A stretch of 64,000 nt of DNA from CAZGAQ01 sp964523405 (GCA_964523405.1 CAZGAQ010000026.1:11060-75059), one strand, 5' to 3'; counted from the stretch's first letter, positions 49,149 through 58,611 are shown. The notes: a model not told the origin generated them from the sequence alone. A program made the numbers and translations.

Positions 49149-49919
49149 ATGAACGCCGAGAGTGAGTGGCAGGCGCGCCTGCGGAGCAACGTCGCGCACG
49201 TGCGGCAGGTGGTCGCCGCGGCCTGCGCGCGGGTCGGACGCCCGGCCGCGGAGGTCACGCTGGTCGGCGTCACCAAGTACGTGTCGGTGGACGTGATTCG
49301 CGCGCTGGTTGCGGTCGGCGTAACCGACATCGGGGAGAGCCGCGTACAGCAGCTCGCGGCCCGGGCGGCCGAGTGCGGGGCGGCGCGGCTCGACTGGCCG
49401 GACCTGGCGGCGGGGGGCGGCGGGGGGCCGCGTTGGCACATGATCGGGCATCTGCAGCGCAACAAGATCAAAGCGCTCCTGCCGCACGCCCGCATCCTGC
49501 ACTCGGTGGATTCGGAGCGTCTGGCAGCGTCGGTAGCGGAGCATGCGGCGGCGCTGGGGGTCAGCGTGGACGCCTTCGTCGAGGTCAATATGTCCGGGGA
49601 AGACAGCAAGGAGGGTGTTGCCCCGGACGACGTCGCGGCGCTGCTTGGAGCGATGGAAAAGTTCGCAGCGCTGCGCGTGCGCGGGCTGATGACCATGGCG
49701 CCATACAACGAGGATCCCGAGGCGTCGCGGCCGCACTTCGCGCGCATGCGGGCATTGCTGGACCGGTTGCGGAGCAGCGGGGATGCGGGACCCGACTGCG
49801 TGCACCTGTCGATGGGGATGAGCCAGGACTACGGCGTGGCGGTGGAGGAGGGGGCGACGTTCATCCGCGTGGGCGCGGCCCTGTTTGCGGGGCTGGCGAC
49901 GACGGACCCGCGCGGCTGA
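49149..49919 (+). CDS. YggS/PLPBP-family pyridoxal phosphate homeostasis protein
   Basis: A 256-residue alanine-racemase-fold protein. The PLP lysine sits in VTLVGVTKYVSVDVIRALVA. Also present are DIGESRVQQL, PRWHMIGHLQRNKIKALLP, HSVDSERLA, FVEVNMSGEDSKEGV, LRVRGLMTMAP and LSMGMSQDYGVAVEEGATFI, followed by VGAALF. It buffers PLP and keeps vitamin B6 and amino-acid pools balanced; it has no strong catalytic activity. It is divergent from the cdaA fusion, with a 106-bp spacer. A Gly-rich insertion (DLAAGGGGGPRW) occurs before the HxxGxLQ motif. Confidence 0.93.
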   Translation: MNAESEWQARLRSNVAHVRQVVAAACARVGRPAAEVTLVGVTKYVSVDVIRALVAVGVTDIGESRVQQLAARAAECGAARLDWPDLAAGGGGGPRWHMIGHLQRNKIKALLPHARILHSVDSERLAASVAEHAAALGVSVDAFVEVNMSGEDSKEGVAPDDVAALLGAMEKFAALRVRGLMTMAPYNEDPEASRPHFARMRALLDRLRSSGDAGPDCVHLSMGMSQDYGVAVEEGATFIRVGAALFAGLATTDPRG

Positions 49920-50078
49920 GGTGCCGGAGCGTGGCGGGCGCAAGACCTACGCCGCAGACCGGGGGCCGTTGCGGCGGCGAGGATCCGCAGGGCGCGGGGC
50001 GGCGCCGCTTGTCGTGCCGTGTGCGCCCGGGTATAAGTGGTTTGCGAACACCCAGCGTTTTTCCGTGAGGGCGTGCCG

Positions 50079-50525
50079 ATGCCGTTGCGACGACTGACGG
50101 CCAGCGGTCGGGCGATTCTGGACCTGGCCAATGAGATTGCGCACGAGTACGAGCTCGAGTACGTGGGTACCGAGCACGTGCTGCTGGCGATTCTGCGGCA
50201 CCAGGATTGCGTCGGCGCGCGGGCGCTGGCCAAGTTCGGGCTGACCGAGGAAAAGGTGCAGACGCGCATCGCCGAAATCGTACAGCGGGCGAAGGAAGAC
50301 ACCTGGGTATTCGGTCGGCTGCCGGGGAGCCCGCACTATCGCGACGTCATCGAACGTGCGATGGGGATCGCCGACCAGCTTGAGTCGAAAGACATCGGCA
50401 GCGAGCACCTGCTGCTGGCGCTCTTTCACGACAAGGACAGTACGGCCCAGCAGGCCCTCACCACTTTGGGTGTAACGCCGAAGAAGTGCCGCGACGCGGT
50501 GCTGGCGGAGCTGTCCGGCGGCTGA
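50079..50525 (+). CDS. Stand-alone Clp N-terminal domain protein
   Basis: A 148-residue protein consisting of two Clp_N repeats and no ATPase: LTASGRAILDLANEIAHEYE, YVGTEHVLLAILRHQDCVGA, then YRDVIERAMGIADQLESKDI and GSEHLLLALFHDKDSTAQQAL. The domain binds substrates or adaptors in ClpC/ClpA. Single-domain versions may act as adaptors or decoys for a Clp ATPase. clpS lies 4 kb away, but whether the two work together is not known. The ATG at 50079 gives the canonical N-terminus. Confidence 0.88.
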   Translation: MPLRRLTASGRAILDLANEIAHEYELEYVGTEHVLLAILRHQDCVGARALAKFGLTEEKVQTRIAEIVQRAKEDTWVFGRLPGSPHYRDVIERAMGIADQLESKDIGSEHLLLALFHDKDSTAQQALTTLGVTPKKCRDAVLAELSGG

Positions 50526-50680
50526 GGGAGGGGGCCGCACGTGTCCCCCAATCGGGTAGCGGCGGGGCCTTGGTCTTGCGGCCGCTGAGCGCGTTTGATA
50601 CCTTAATCTCAGGATGTCATGTGTGAGTGGTGCCCCCGGGGTGAGGGGCACAGGCAAGTCACGTCGCGGGAGAAACGGCG

Positions 50681-50890
50681 ATGCCGGGCAAGAAGTGGTA
50701 TGCACGCTGGGCGGTGGGACTAACGCTCGTGGGGACGGGGTGGCTCGCGCAGTTTGGCGGCTGTGGCGGTGGCTACGGCTACAGCGATGACTGCGTTGGC
50801 GCGGATGGCTACAACTGGTGCATCCCGGGCGGCGGCTGGGACGAGATCCACACGCCCAGCGTCGAGCCGTGGGATTTCACCGAGCCGTAG
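50681..50890 (+). CDS. Small Gly/Tyr-rich exported protein
   Basis: A 69-residue protein. It has a signal peptide (RWAVGLTLVGTGWLAQFGGC), possibly a lipobox, and a mature part of only ~42 residues rich in Gly, Tyr, Asp and Trp (GGGYGYSDDCVGADGYNWC). It has two or three Cys in the mature region. A good site (GGGAGAA) lies before the ATG. Such tiny secreted proteins are frequent in planctomycetes; the function is unknown. Confidence 0.55.
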   Translation: MPGKKWYARWAVGLTLVGTGWLAQFGGCGGGYGYSDDCVGADGYNWCIPGGGWDEIHTPSVEPWDFTEP

Positions 50891-51040
50891 CCGCACGATC
50901 CGCGGAGGGCTCTCGCGGGAATGCGCCGTGCGCGGCGCGCGACCTAGGTTTGCGCGCGGGGGGGCGCGTAGGAGGAGAGCGACACGCGCGCCAAGACGGG
51001 CGCGGTCGGTTCTCGGGGAGCTGCGCACGCGGCCGGGCGT

Positions 51041-52042
51041 TTAGGTGTCCACGCCGAGGACCGGTTGTTGCGGCTTGGGGCGGTATTTTTCGACCAATTC
51101 GCGCAGTTTGGGCTGATCCGGGTTGAGTTCGAGGCTCGCGTGCCATTCCTCAACGGCGCGATCGCGCAACTCGACGCGCTCCGGCGCTTCGAGATATTGC
51201 GTCATCAGCACGACGCCATGTCCGGCGTAGGCAGCAGCGTTCTTGGCATCGAGGGCCACGGCTTTCTCGTAGCTGGCGGCCGCCTGGGTGTACTGTCCCT
51301 CGCGCCAGAGGCAGTAGCCGAGGCGCTCGTGGGCGGAGGAGAGGTCCGGCGCCAGCTCGATGGCTTTACGCAGCGCCATCTGGGCCGTGGACCAGCGGCC
51401 CTGGTTGATGTAGACGGTGGCGAGGTTCACCAGGACGATCGGCTGGGCCTCGTTGCACTCCAAGGATTCTTTGTAGGCCTTGATGGCCTCGTAGGGCTTG
51501 CCCTGGGCGGCCAGGGCGGCGCCGAGGTTGCTGCGGACGTATGCGTTGCGCGGCTCGATCCGGATGGCCTCCTCGTAGGACTCGACCGCGTTGGCGAAGT
51601 CGCCGGACTGGTGATAGCACGTCGCGAGTCGATAGCGGAGGTCGAAATTCCGCGGGTCAAGGTCGCAGGCGAGCAGGTAGGCCCGGATGGCCTGCGTCAT
51701 CTTGTTCAGCAGACGGTAGACTTCGCCCAGTTCGAACACGGGCTCGAGTTCCTGGGGATTCAGGCGGACGGCTTCCTGCAACGCGCTGGCGGCCTGCTCC
51801 CAGTCGCCCTTCTCCTTGTAAGCCAGGCCGAGCTTGTAGTGAGCCTGCGCATATTGGGGATCGAGACGGACGGCCTCCCGGAATTCGGCCAGTGCGGCAT
51901 CGAGCCGACGGGCTTTGAGTGCGTCGTCTCCTTGAGCCAGGCGGACTTCCGCAAGGGGATGGGTGATGGCGCAGCCCGCGCAGCCGAGCGTGAGGGCCAG
52001 CAGCACTCCGATGGTACACCAGCGATGCATCGACAAGCTCAC
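51041..52042 (-). CDS. TPR-repeat lipoprotein
   Basis: A 333-residue protein with a lipoprotein signal (IGVLLALTLGCAGC) and at least seven TPR units. Examples are ALAEFREAVRLDPQYAQAHY, AASALQEAVRLNPQELEPVF and AVESYEEAIRIEPRNAYVRS. TPRs bind protein partners; here they would be in the envelope, perhaps as an assembly factor. GTG 52042 is preferred over ATG 52030 because GGGAGG lies six bases before it. The other TPR gene (52134) lies just upstream on the same strand, so an operon is likely. Confidence 0.85.
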   Translation of the reverse strand: MSLSMHRWCTIGVLLALTLGCAGCAITHPLAEVRLAQGDDALKARRLDAALAEFREAVRLDPQYAQAHYKLGLAYKEKGDWEQAASALQEAVRLNPQELEPVFELGEVYRLLNKMTQAIRAYLLACDLDPRNFDLRYRLATCYHQSGDFANAVESYEEAIRIEPRNAYVRSNLGAALAAQGKPYEAIKAYKESLECNEAQPIVLVNLATVYINQGRWSTAQMALRKAIELAPDLSSAHERLGYCLWREGQYTQAAASYEKAVALDAKNAAAYAGHGVVLMTQYLEAPERVELRDRAVEEWHASLELNPDQPKLRELVEKYRPKPQQPVLGVDT

Positions 52043-52133
52043 CGGCGGCCTCCCGCTCCGGCGTCCAACTCCGCGCGCGGCCCGACAGCCCGGTCACGCA
52101 AAGTACCTTTTCTACCGATGCGCGGAAGGCACG

Positions 52134-54593
52134 TCAACGTGGCGGTGCGTCCGCAGGAGCCGAAGTCGTGGGGTTATCGGAGCTTGCACTCGGCGGCAGG
52201 CGCTTGGCGGCCTGCCACTTCGCCACATAGTGCTGGGCGAAGTCGCGGACCAATTCGTCCGTGTCGTTACGGGCCACGCTGGCGGCGCGTTCGGCAAACG
52301 CGGAGCCTTGCCGCGCGAGCAGACGGACCGCCATGAGGCGCACCAGCCAATGTGGATGCTCCAGGCATGGCTCCGCAGTCGACAGGACCCGGCGCGAGAG
52401 GCCCATGATTTGGAGTGCATCCAGCGTCCGCACACGCAGCTCCCATGAATCACTCGCCAGTAGCGTTACCAGGGCCGCTTCGAGGCGGTCCGCCGGCACC
52501 GCCTCGGGGCGGTATTCCAGCCGCTTGAGATCGGCCCGCTGCCGTTCGCTGATCAGCTCCGCGGCCACCTCGATGGCGCGCACCTGCTCCACCGGCGGGC
52601 CGCCGGAGAGCGCGTTGAACAGACCGGTCAGGGCGTCGCGGCTGGTGCTGGCGGGAATGCGGTTGAAGTACACAGGGCGCAGGATCTGTCCGCCGGGTGC
52701 GGGCTGCCAGGTTCCGTCGTCTGCCTGCATGCCATCCAGCAGCGCCCGGAGTGTGATGCGCTGCATCTGCTGGGGGGTCTCGCGGGCCACGACACGGAGC
52801 GGGCCGATATCCAGCGTGCGGCGGGTGCTCACGGACTCGCCCGGATGCAAAACGCGCACGCGGTCCACATCGACGGTCATCAGGGCGGGGAACTCGCGCT
52901 TCCGGTCGCCTTCGGCAGAAAAGGAAAGTACGAAGGTCGGCGCGATCATCCCGTCCGCGCCGAGTGTGATGGGGAAGGGGGCGCGATTGGTCAGGGTGAA
53001 GACGGCCCACCAGGATTCCCCCACCGCAAGACTGCGGTCCTCCAGCGCCACCGTGGCCTCAACGTAGCGCGCCGCCTCGCCTGGTAGCGTGAGCGCGCGT
53101 GCGTCAAAGGTGGCCAGCACCTTCTGCAGTTCCTGGGCCGCGGGCGACGCTGGCTGCGAGACGGGCGCGGTCGCAGGCTGGGACGCTGGGGCGGAAGTCG
53201 GTGCGGCCGGCGGCGCCGCGGGGCGCGTGGCCGGCAGCATCAGGGGCTGGCCCAGGGCGGGCAGCGGCTGCTCGGACTCGAGGGCCGCAAGCCAGTCGGC
53301 GGCCGGACCCGATACCGGCCGAGGCTGCAGCATGGCAATGATGCCGCGCGCGGCGGCCGAGTCGCCGGTGGCGAGCTTGAGGCGCGCGAGCATGTACGCG
53401 GCGTAGGCATCGCGCGTGGCCAAGGGCGTGAGCAGCGCGCTGGCCTCCTCGTCATGTTGGTTCACAGCTTGGGCCCAGCCGAGCACACGTTGCACAAACG
53501 GCGCGCCTGGAGCCCGGTCAGCGGCCGCCCGGGCCAGCCGCAAGGCGCGATCCGGCTGCGCGTCGATCGTGAGATAGAACCAGGCCGCCTGGGCCACTTC
53601 GTTGACGGAGAAGTCGTTCGGCTCGCGGATGGCCGCAAAGCGCTGCGCGAGTTGCGTACGCACGGAATCGCCTGAGCCGGGGAGGTCGCGTTCCTGCAGG
53701 TAGTAGATGTAGATTCCGGCCTCGGCGGCGATCGCCGGGTCCGCGGTCACGGCCTGCACGGCCGCGTCGATGGCGGCACGTGTCTGCCCGCGGGCATGCA
53801 GATTGCGACTGCGCGCCAAGAGGACCTCGGCCGGGAGGGACTCGCCAGGGGCGGTGCGGAACTGCATGTCGACGGCGTGATCAAAGAACCGCCCGGCTTC
53901 GGTGGCCAAGCCATATTCGTCGAGGATGGCCGCAGTGCCGGCGGCGGCCTCGATCGACAGAGGGCTGAGCTGCAGCCAGTGCAGGTACGCCGCCAGCCGC
54001 TGAGGAGGAGGCGTGTCGGAGTCGAGCACCTGTACGCCCAGCACGGCCGCGTCCAGATCGGCCGGTTCCAGCTCGCGGGCGCGCTGGAGGGCCTGCCGGG
54101 CCGCGGGAACGTCCGCGCGCTCGAGCGCGAGGCGCGCCAGCTCGACGTGCACCATGGCCGCGAGCGCGGGTGGGCGCGATGTGGCGGCCACCGCCTGGAG
54201 CCACTGGGCACGCTGTTCCACCGTCTGTTGCGCGCGGGCGCCGGCCAGTAGCCAGCGGGCGAAAGCGCCCTGATGGGTCGGGTCGGCCTCCAGGAGCGCT
54301 GTCAGTAGACGCGCCGCCTCCGCCTTGTCCCCGTCCAGTTCGGCAAACTCGTACAGCCAGACGTACGCGTCGGTCTGTTTGGGATCGAGTCGCAGGGCGG
54401 CTTTCAGTAGGGTGCGCACCTGGGCCACGTCGGTTGGTGTCTGCTGGCCGCGTTGCCGCAGGGCGTGGTCGCGAGCCAAATCCACGAGCAGCTCGGCCGT
54501 CGTGGGCGGCAGCGTGCGTCCGACGGCGCCGGCGCGCGTAACGGCCGTGAGCAGGATCAGCAGGGCGATGACACGGCTTGACGAGAAGGGCAT
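52134..54593 (-). CDS. Large exported TPR protein with HEAT-like C-terminus
   Basis: An 819-residue protein with a signal peptide (VIALLILLTAVTRAGAVG). The N-terminal half has multiple TPR-like helical pairs (LLKAALRLDPKQTDAYVWLY, ARQALQRARELEPADLDAAV). A Pro/Ala-rich linker (~445-480) follows, then a beta-sandwich-like stretch (SWWAVFTLTNRAPFPITLGA) and C-terminal HEAT-like repeats (LLASDSWELRVRTLDALQIM, HWLVRLMAVRLLARQGSA). No enzyme motif is seen; it is probably an envelope scaffold. The gene precedes the TPR lipoprotein gene. Confidence 0.75.
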   Translation of the reverse strand: MPFSSSRVIALLILLTAVTRAGAVGRTLPPTTAELLVDLARDHALRQRGQQTPTDVAQVRTLLKAALRLDPKQTDAYVWLYEFAELDGDKAEAARLLTALLEADPTHQGAFARWLLAGARAQQTVEQRAQWLQAVAATSRPPALAAMVHVELARLALERADVPAARQALQRARELEPADLDAAVLGVQVLDSDTPPPQRLAAYLHWLQLSPLSIEAAAGTAAILDEYGLATEAGRFFDHAVDMQFRTAPGESLPAEVLLARSRNLHARGQTRAAIDAAVQAVTADPAIAAEAGIYIYYLQERDLPGSGDSVRTQLAQRFAAIREPNDFSVNEVAQAAWFYLTIDAQPDRALRLARAAADRAPGAPFVQRVLGWAQAVNQHDEEASALLTPLATRDAYAAYMLARLKLATGDSAAARGIIAMLQPRPVSGPAADWLAALESEQPLPALGQPLMLPATRPAAPPAAPTSAPASQPATAPVSQPASPAAQELQKVLATFDARALTLPGEAARYVEATVALEDRSLAVGESWWAVFTLTNRAPFPITLGADGMIAPTFVLSFSAEGDRKREFPALMTVDVDRVRVLHPGESVSTRRTLDIGPLRVVARETPQQMQRITLRALLDGMQADDGTWQPAPGGQILRPVYFNRIPASTSRDALTGLFNALSGGPPVEQVRAIEVAAELISERQRADLKRLEYRPEAVPADRLEAALVTLLASDSWELRVRTLDALQIMGLSRRVLSTAEPCLEHPHWLVRLMAVRLLARQGSAFAERAASVARNDTDELVRDFAQHYVAKWQAAKRLPPSASSDNPTTSAPADAPPR

Positions 54594-54732
54594 AGCTGGC
54601 TCCCGAATAGGCGCGCGTCATCATACTGTCTTCTACCGGGGAGTCAGCAGGGGTATGGCGCGACAAAGAAGTAGGGGCGGGCCGGGCGGTGACCGCCTGA
54701 CGTGTGGAGGTGGGGACGCGCGGGTTCGCCGC

Positions 54733-55059
54733 TCACTCCGCCGGTTCAAGTTTGGCGGTCATGCTGCCCTTGCAGTGAGCGATGCGCCAATCGGCGCCGT
54801 AGGCGTGAATCTGCTGCTGTTTGAATTCGGCCCGTTCCAGGACCGTGGTCTCGACAATCACCCGTCCGGTGGCGTCGACCTCACAGGCCATGCGGAAAGC
54901 GGTATCGAGGCTGTGTCTGAAGAGCTTGGCGAGCATCTCGATGACGTAGTCGTACGAGTGGTCGTCGTCGTCCATCAGGACGACGTGCCAGAGGGGGGCG
55001 GTGCGCGGTTTGGTCGCGGTGGGCTGTACGCGGGTATCGGTTTGTTGGGTGACAGCCAT
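54733..55059 (-). CDS. clpS: ATP-dependent Clp protease adaptor ClpS
   Basis: A 108-residue protein of normal ClpS length. It has a flexible N-terminus and a core with WHVVLMDDDDHSYDYVIEML, KLFRHSLDTAFRMACEVDAT and GRVIVETTVLERAEFKQQQI. ClpS binds the N-domain of ClpA/ClpC and presents N-end-rule substrates. GGAG lies seven bases before the ATG at 55059. It is divergent from ribBA. Confidence 0.93.
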   Translation of the reverse strand: MAVTQQTDTRVQPTATKPRTAPLWHVVLMDDDDHSYDYVIEMLAKLFRHSLDTAFRMACEVDATGRVIVETTVLERAEFKQQQIHAYGADWRIAHCKGSMTAKLEPAE

Positions 55060-55201
55060 CGCGACGCTCCGTGACCCTCCTAAAGCATAGCACGGCTGCG
55101 AGCGGCCGGGCGGAGCGGATCGGCCGAAGGGCGACCGTGACCGGGCCGCGGTGTGGTGGCGTCGCGCCGGGTCGGGTGGGTCGGTGGGCGGGGCGCAGGG
55201 G

Positions 55202-55230
55202 TTCCGTGCGGCGGCCGTTTGAGGTATGAT
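55202..55230 (+). promoter_or_regulatory. Putative promoter of ribBA
   Basis: TTCCGT (55202-55207), 17 bases, TATGAT (55225-55230), about 40 bases upstream of the ribBA ATG. The -10 is good (5/6) and the -35 weak (3/6). There is no FMN riboswitch in the leader. Confidence 0.35.
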
Positions 55231-55268
55231 TAGTCGTTCGAAGTTTTTGCTTGCTCTGGAGTTATCGA

Positions 55269-56540
55269 ATGTCGGCTTCCCCCGCAGTACCGCATCCGGC
55301 GAGCCCCTTCAGCCCCATTGAGGAGATCCTCTCGGAGCTGCGCGAGGGGCGCATGGTCATCCTCGTGGACGGCGAGGATCGCGAGAACGAGGGCGACATC
55401 ATCTGCCCGGCGCAGTCGATTACGCCGGATCTGGTTAACTTCATGCTGAAGCACGGTCGGGGCACGTTGTGCGTCGCGCTGACGCAGGCCCGCTGCCGCG
55501 CGCTACACCTCACTCCGCAGGTTTCCCAGAACACGACCCGCCTGGGGACGGCCTTCACCGTGACCGTAGATGCCGGGCCGCAGCTCGGGACGACGACGGG
55601 CGTGTCTTCCTTCGACCGCGCGACGACGATCCGCCACCTGGTCGCGGAGGATGCCGTGCCCGAGGACTTTGTGCGTCCCGGCCACGTGAACCCACTCATC
55701 GCCCGCGATGGGGGCGTGCTGGTCCGCAGCGGTCAGACCGAGGGTTCGGTGGACCTGTGCCGACTGGCCGGGCTGCTGCCGGGGGCGGCGCTGATCGAAG
55801 TGCTTAACGACGACGGCACGATGGCGCGCGTGCCGCAGCTCGTCGAGTTCTGCCGGCAGCATCAACTGAAAATGTGTTCGAACGCCGACTTGATCGAATA
55901 CCGGATGCAGCGCGAGCGGCTGGTCGAGCGCGTCGAGAGTGTCCCGTTCAAGAACGAGTACGGGGACTGGCTAATGGTTGCGTATCGTGCCCGGACGGAC
56001 CCGCATACGCACATCGCGCTGTGTCGCGGTGGCATCGGCGAGATCGACGCCAGCGGCTGCGTCCGCGCGAGCCCGGAGCCGGCGCTGGTGCGCGTGCACT
56101 CCGAGTGCCTGACGGGCGACGTGTTCGGCTCGCGGCGGTGCGAATGCGGGGCGCAGCTGCACGCGGCCATGGAGTCCATCGCGGCGGCAAACCGCGGCGT
56201 CATCGTCTATCTGCGGCAGGAGGGGCGGGGCATCGGCCTGGAAAACAAACTGCACGCCTACCGCTTGCAGGACGAGGGCTACGACACGGTCGAGGCCAAC
56301 CGCGTATTGGGCTTTCCGGCCGACCGGCGCGACTACGGGGTGGGGGCGCAGATTCTCCGCGACGTGGGACTGCAGAAGATCCGCGTCCTGACCAACAATC
56401 CCAAGAAGATCAGCCGGCTGGAGGTCTACGGCCTGCAGGTGGTGGAGCAACTGCCGCTGGAGATTCCGCCGACCGAGCACAATCGCCGCTACCTGGAGTG
56501 CAAGAAGGAGAAGATGGGGCATACGCTCCGCGGCGTCTGA
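55269..56540 (+). CDS. ribBA: Bifunctional 3,4-dihydroxy-2-butanone-4-phosphate synthase / GTP cyclohydrolase II
   Basis: A 423-residue fusion that makes both riboflavin precursors. The DHBP synthase half (~20-215) has MVILVDGEDRENEGDIICPA, LVNFMLKHGRG, SSFDRATTIRHL and RPGHVNPLIARDGGVLVRSG. The GTP cyclohydrolase half (~220-400) has VRVHSECLTGDVFGSRRCEC, zinc ligands included, IVYLRQEGRGIGLENKLHAY and LTNNPKKI. TGGAG lies before the ATG at 55269. The other riboflavin genes, apart from ribF, are not in the window. Confidence 0.96.
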   Translation: MSASPAVPHPASPFSPIEEILSELREGRMVILVDGEDRENEGDIICPAQSITPDLVNFMLKHGRGTLCVALTQARCRALHLTPQVSQNTTRLGTAFTVTVDAGPQLGTTTGVSSFDRATTIRHLVAEDAVPEDFVRPGHVNPLIARDGGVLVRSGQTEGSVDLCRLAGLLPGAALIEVLNDDGTMARVPQLVEFCRQHQLKMCSNADLIEYRMQRERLVERVESVPFKNEYGDWLMVAYRARTDPHTHIALCRGGIGEIDASGCVRASPEPALVRVHSECLTGDVFGSRRCECGAQLHAAMESIAAANRGVIVYLRQEGRGIGLENKLHAYRLQDEGYDTVEANRVLGFPADRRDYGVGAQILRDVGLQKIRVLTNNPKKISRLEVYGLQVVEQLPLEIPPTEHNRRYLECKKEKMGHTLRGV

Positions 56541-56609
56541 ACGGACGGGGCGGGGGCCCGCGCCACGCAGGCTCGGCGGGTAGGCCGGGGGGCAAGCTGC
56601 CAGGCTGCG

Positions 56610-57695
56610 CTATGGCCGCGGCGTCCCGGCCGCGTCGGGCAGGAAGCGCGACACGTCCAGATCGCCGGCCGCCTGGGCGTAACGCCGGGCGAAGTCGGGG
56701 AGGGAACTGGCGGTGACCAGCTCGGCGGCGATCCAGCGGACCGGATTGGCCTCGCGCTCGCTGAGGATCGTGTGGGCGGCCAGTTCGGTGGCGGCGAAGC
56801 CGACCTCGCCATCAAGGCCGCCGATGAGGGCGGCAGCGAGGCCCGGCTTGGTGGGCGTGCCGAGATATGCCCAAAGCGGCGGGACAGTTGAGAGCGTCGC
56901 GAAGCGGAACTCCCGGTTCTGTTCGCGCCAGCGGCGCAGCTCTTCGGGGGCGGCGCACAGCCAGACCTCGGGGCTCAGCGTGACCAGCAGCCCGGCATGG
57001 GGGAAGAGGGCCAACAGATCTGCGAGGAGCTCGGCCGGGGCGCGCAAGCTGTCGGCGGTGGAGAGTTCGCGCAGGAGCGTGAGTTCGCCCTGCCGCTGCG
57101 CGGCGCTGGCGAAGCGCTGGTAGGTCGTCGTTGCCAGGGGACTCTCGCCGGCGCTGTGCAGCAAGAGGTAGCTGCGCCGGTTCGCGCCGATCTCCGGGAG
57201 CGCTGTACCCAGTAGCTCGCCGGCCTGCGTCAGGCTCACGCCGGCATGCCCGTAGACGCGCGCGTCTTCGCACGCTGCGCCCATGGTGACGATGGGGACC
57301 TGCTCCCGCGCGGCGAGGTCGAGGGCCGCGTTGAGCTCCGTGCGGTCACGCAAGTCGGACTCGGTCACGTGCAGGCACAGCGCGCGGGGGTGGCGGGCGA
57401 ACTCGGTGGTGAGCGCGCGCATGAAGCCGGCGGTGGCGCCGGGGGCGGGCGTGGCGGTCGCAAGGCGGATGGAGGGTACGCTCGTGCGGTAGCGCTGCGC
57501 GCCGCCAAGCAGGGCGGCCCATTGCGGGTCGTCCGGATGCGCACTGGCGAGGAGAATGACCGGCTTCTGCTGTTCGCGGCGAGCCGGACTGGCCGCGCGG
57601 TCGCATCCGATAACTGTTGTGGCCATAAGAAGATAGGCCACAAACCGGGTGCGGCTTGGGCGATTGGATCGGCGTGCTCGGTTGCGGACCCGCAT
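56610..57695 (-). CDS. Periplasmic-binding-protein-like lipoprotein
   Basis: A 361-residue protein with a long basic N-terminus and a lipoprotein signal (RFVAYLLMATTVIGC). The mature part resembles the type-1 periplasmic binding fold of sugar ABC importers and LacI effector domains: PVILLASAHPDDPQWAALLG, HPRALCLHVTESDL, REQVPIVTMGAAC and LVTLSPEVWLCAAPEELRR. Its ligand is unknown, and no transporter genes adjoin it. ATG 57695 is preceded by GAGG. It is divergent from the Ser/Thr-rich protein gene. Confidence 0.7.
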   Translation of the reverse strand: MRVRNRARRSNRPSRTRFVAYLLMATTVIGCDRAASPARREQQKPVILLASAHPDDPQWAALLGGAQRYRTSVPSIRLATATPAPGATAGFMRALTTEFARHPRALCLHVTESDLRDRTELNAALDLAAREQVPIVTMGAACEDARVYGHAGVSLTQAGELLGTALPEIGANRRSYLLLHSAGESPLATTTYQRFASAAQRQGELTLLRELSTADSLRAPAELLADLLALFPHAGLLVTLSPEVWLCAAPEELRRWREQNREFRFATLSTVPPLWAYLGTPTKPGLAAALIGGLDGEVGFAATELAAHTILSEREANPVRWIAAELVTASSLPDFARRYAQAAGDLDVSRFLPDAAGTPRP

Positions 57696-57746
57696 ATTTG
57701 CCCTCGGGCTGGGAACTGGACCGCCACCACCGGTTGCCGATGACGG

Positions 57747-57752
57747 TATAAT
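57747..57752 (+). promoter_or_regulatory. Consensus TATAAT box upstream of the Ser/Thr-rich protein gene
   Basis: A perfect -10 hexamer lies 50 bases before the ATG at 57802, in a GC-rich divergent intergenic region. No matching -35 is found at normal spacing. Confidence 0.4.
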
Positions 57753-57801
57753 AGGCACAGGTGGCGATACTCTATCGTCACGGTGCCACAGAGGTATACA
57801 C

Positions 57802-58611
57802 ATGACCCGTTGGCTGATTGCGGTTACGGCCGTTCTGCTGGTCGCCGGATTCGCGTCCGCGGATTCCACGACGAGCACGACGGCGAGTGACACGTATCCT
57901 GCGGCGAGCTCGGGCGGTACGCCCGGGAGCTGGGTAGAAGCGGCGCTCGCGCGCCACACGGCTTTCATCACGGCCCGGGTCAACGCCGCACGCGGCGGGG
58001 GTGAAGCCGGCGTGCGCCTCGATACGACCAACAGCTCCTCAAGCGGGACGTCGAGCAGCAGCACGCTGAACTCCCTGCTCAACACGCTGGGGGGGACCAG
58101 CGGCCTGAGCAGCCTGCTCGGTGGGCTGACCTCGACGAGTTCGTCTTCGTCCAGCAGCAACTCGAGCGACGCGGCCGCCGCGGCGCTCCAGAACCTGATC
58201 AACATTCGCAACGCGGCGCAAGCGAGTTCGACGAGCAAGGCGAGCAACACGCAGAAGGCGACGACGGCGGCGAGCAGCACCACCGCGGGCGGGGCGCTGG
58301 CCCGCTTGCCGAAGGCGAGCGACGTCGCGCAGTCCTCGACGACATCCACGACGGATACGTCGACCACGACGACGCGCAGCTTTGGCCAGCGGCTGGTCGA
58401 CTCGTGGGCGCAGGCATTCTTTGCGGCGCTGAGCGTCGGCTTTCAGTCGTCGGATTTCGTGTCGCTGCTGCAGAAGTCGATCAAGCCGATGTTCTATCCC
58501 AGCACGACCACGTCGAACACCACGAACAACAACAGCAACAGCACGAGCAACAGTGTGAACGGCCTGACGCAGCCGAGCAACAACAACTCGAGCAGCAACT
58601 CGACGCTATAG
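57802..58611 (+). CDS. Secreted Ser/Thr/Asn-rich low-complexity protein
   Basis: A 269-residue protein. It has a signal peptide (WLIAVTAVLLVAGFASA) and a mature region dominated by Ser, Thr, Asn and Ala. Runs include a poly-Ser stretch around residues 110-125 and an Asn/Ser/Thr-rich tail. Two short helical islands (SWVEAALARHTAFITARVNA and FGQRLVDSWAQAFFAALSVG) break the low complexity. It is probably a surface or matrix protein. GAGG precedes the ATG. A hairpin terminator follows at 58639. Confidence 0.7.
   Translation: MTRWLIAVTAVLLVAGFASADSTTSTTASDTYPAASSGGTPGSWVEAALARHTAFITARVNAARGGGEAGVRLDTTNSSSSGTSSSSTLNSLLNTLGGTSGLSSLLGGLTSTSSSSSSSNSSDAAAAALQNLINIRNAAQASSTSKASNTQKATTAASSTTAGGALARLPKASDVAQSSTTSTTDTSTTTTRSFGQRLVDSWAQAFFAALSVGFQSSDFVSLLQKSIKPMFYPSTTTSNTTNNNSNSTSNSVNGLTQPSNNNSSSNSTL

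Noticed and set aside
55060..55268. FMN riboswitch before ribBA
   Set aside because: None of the conserved FMN aptamer segments could be found in the leader.
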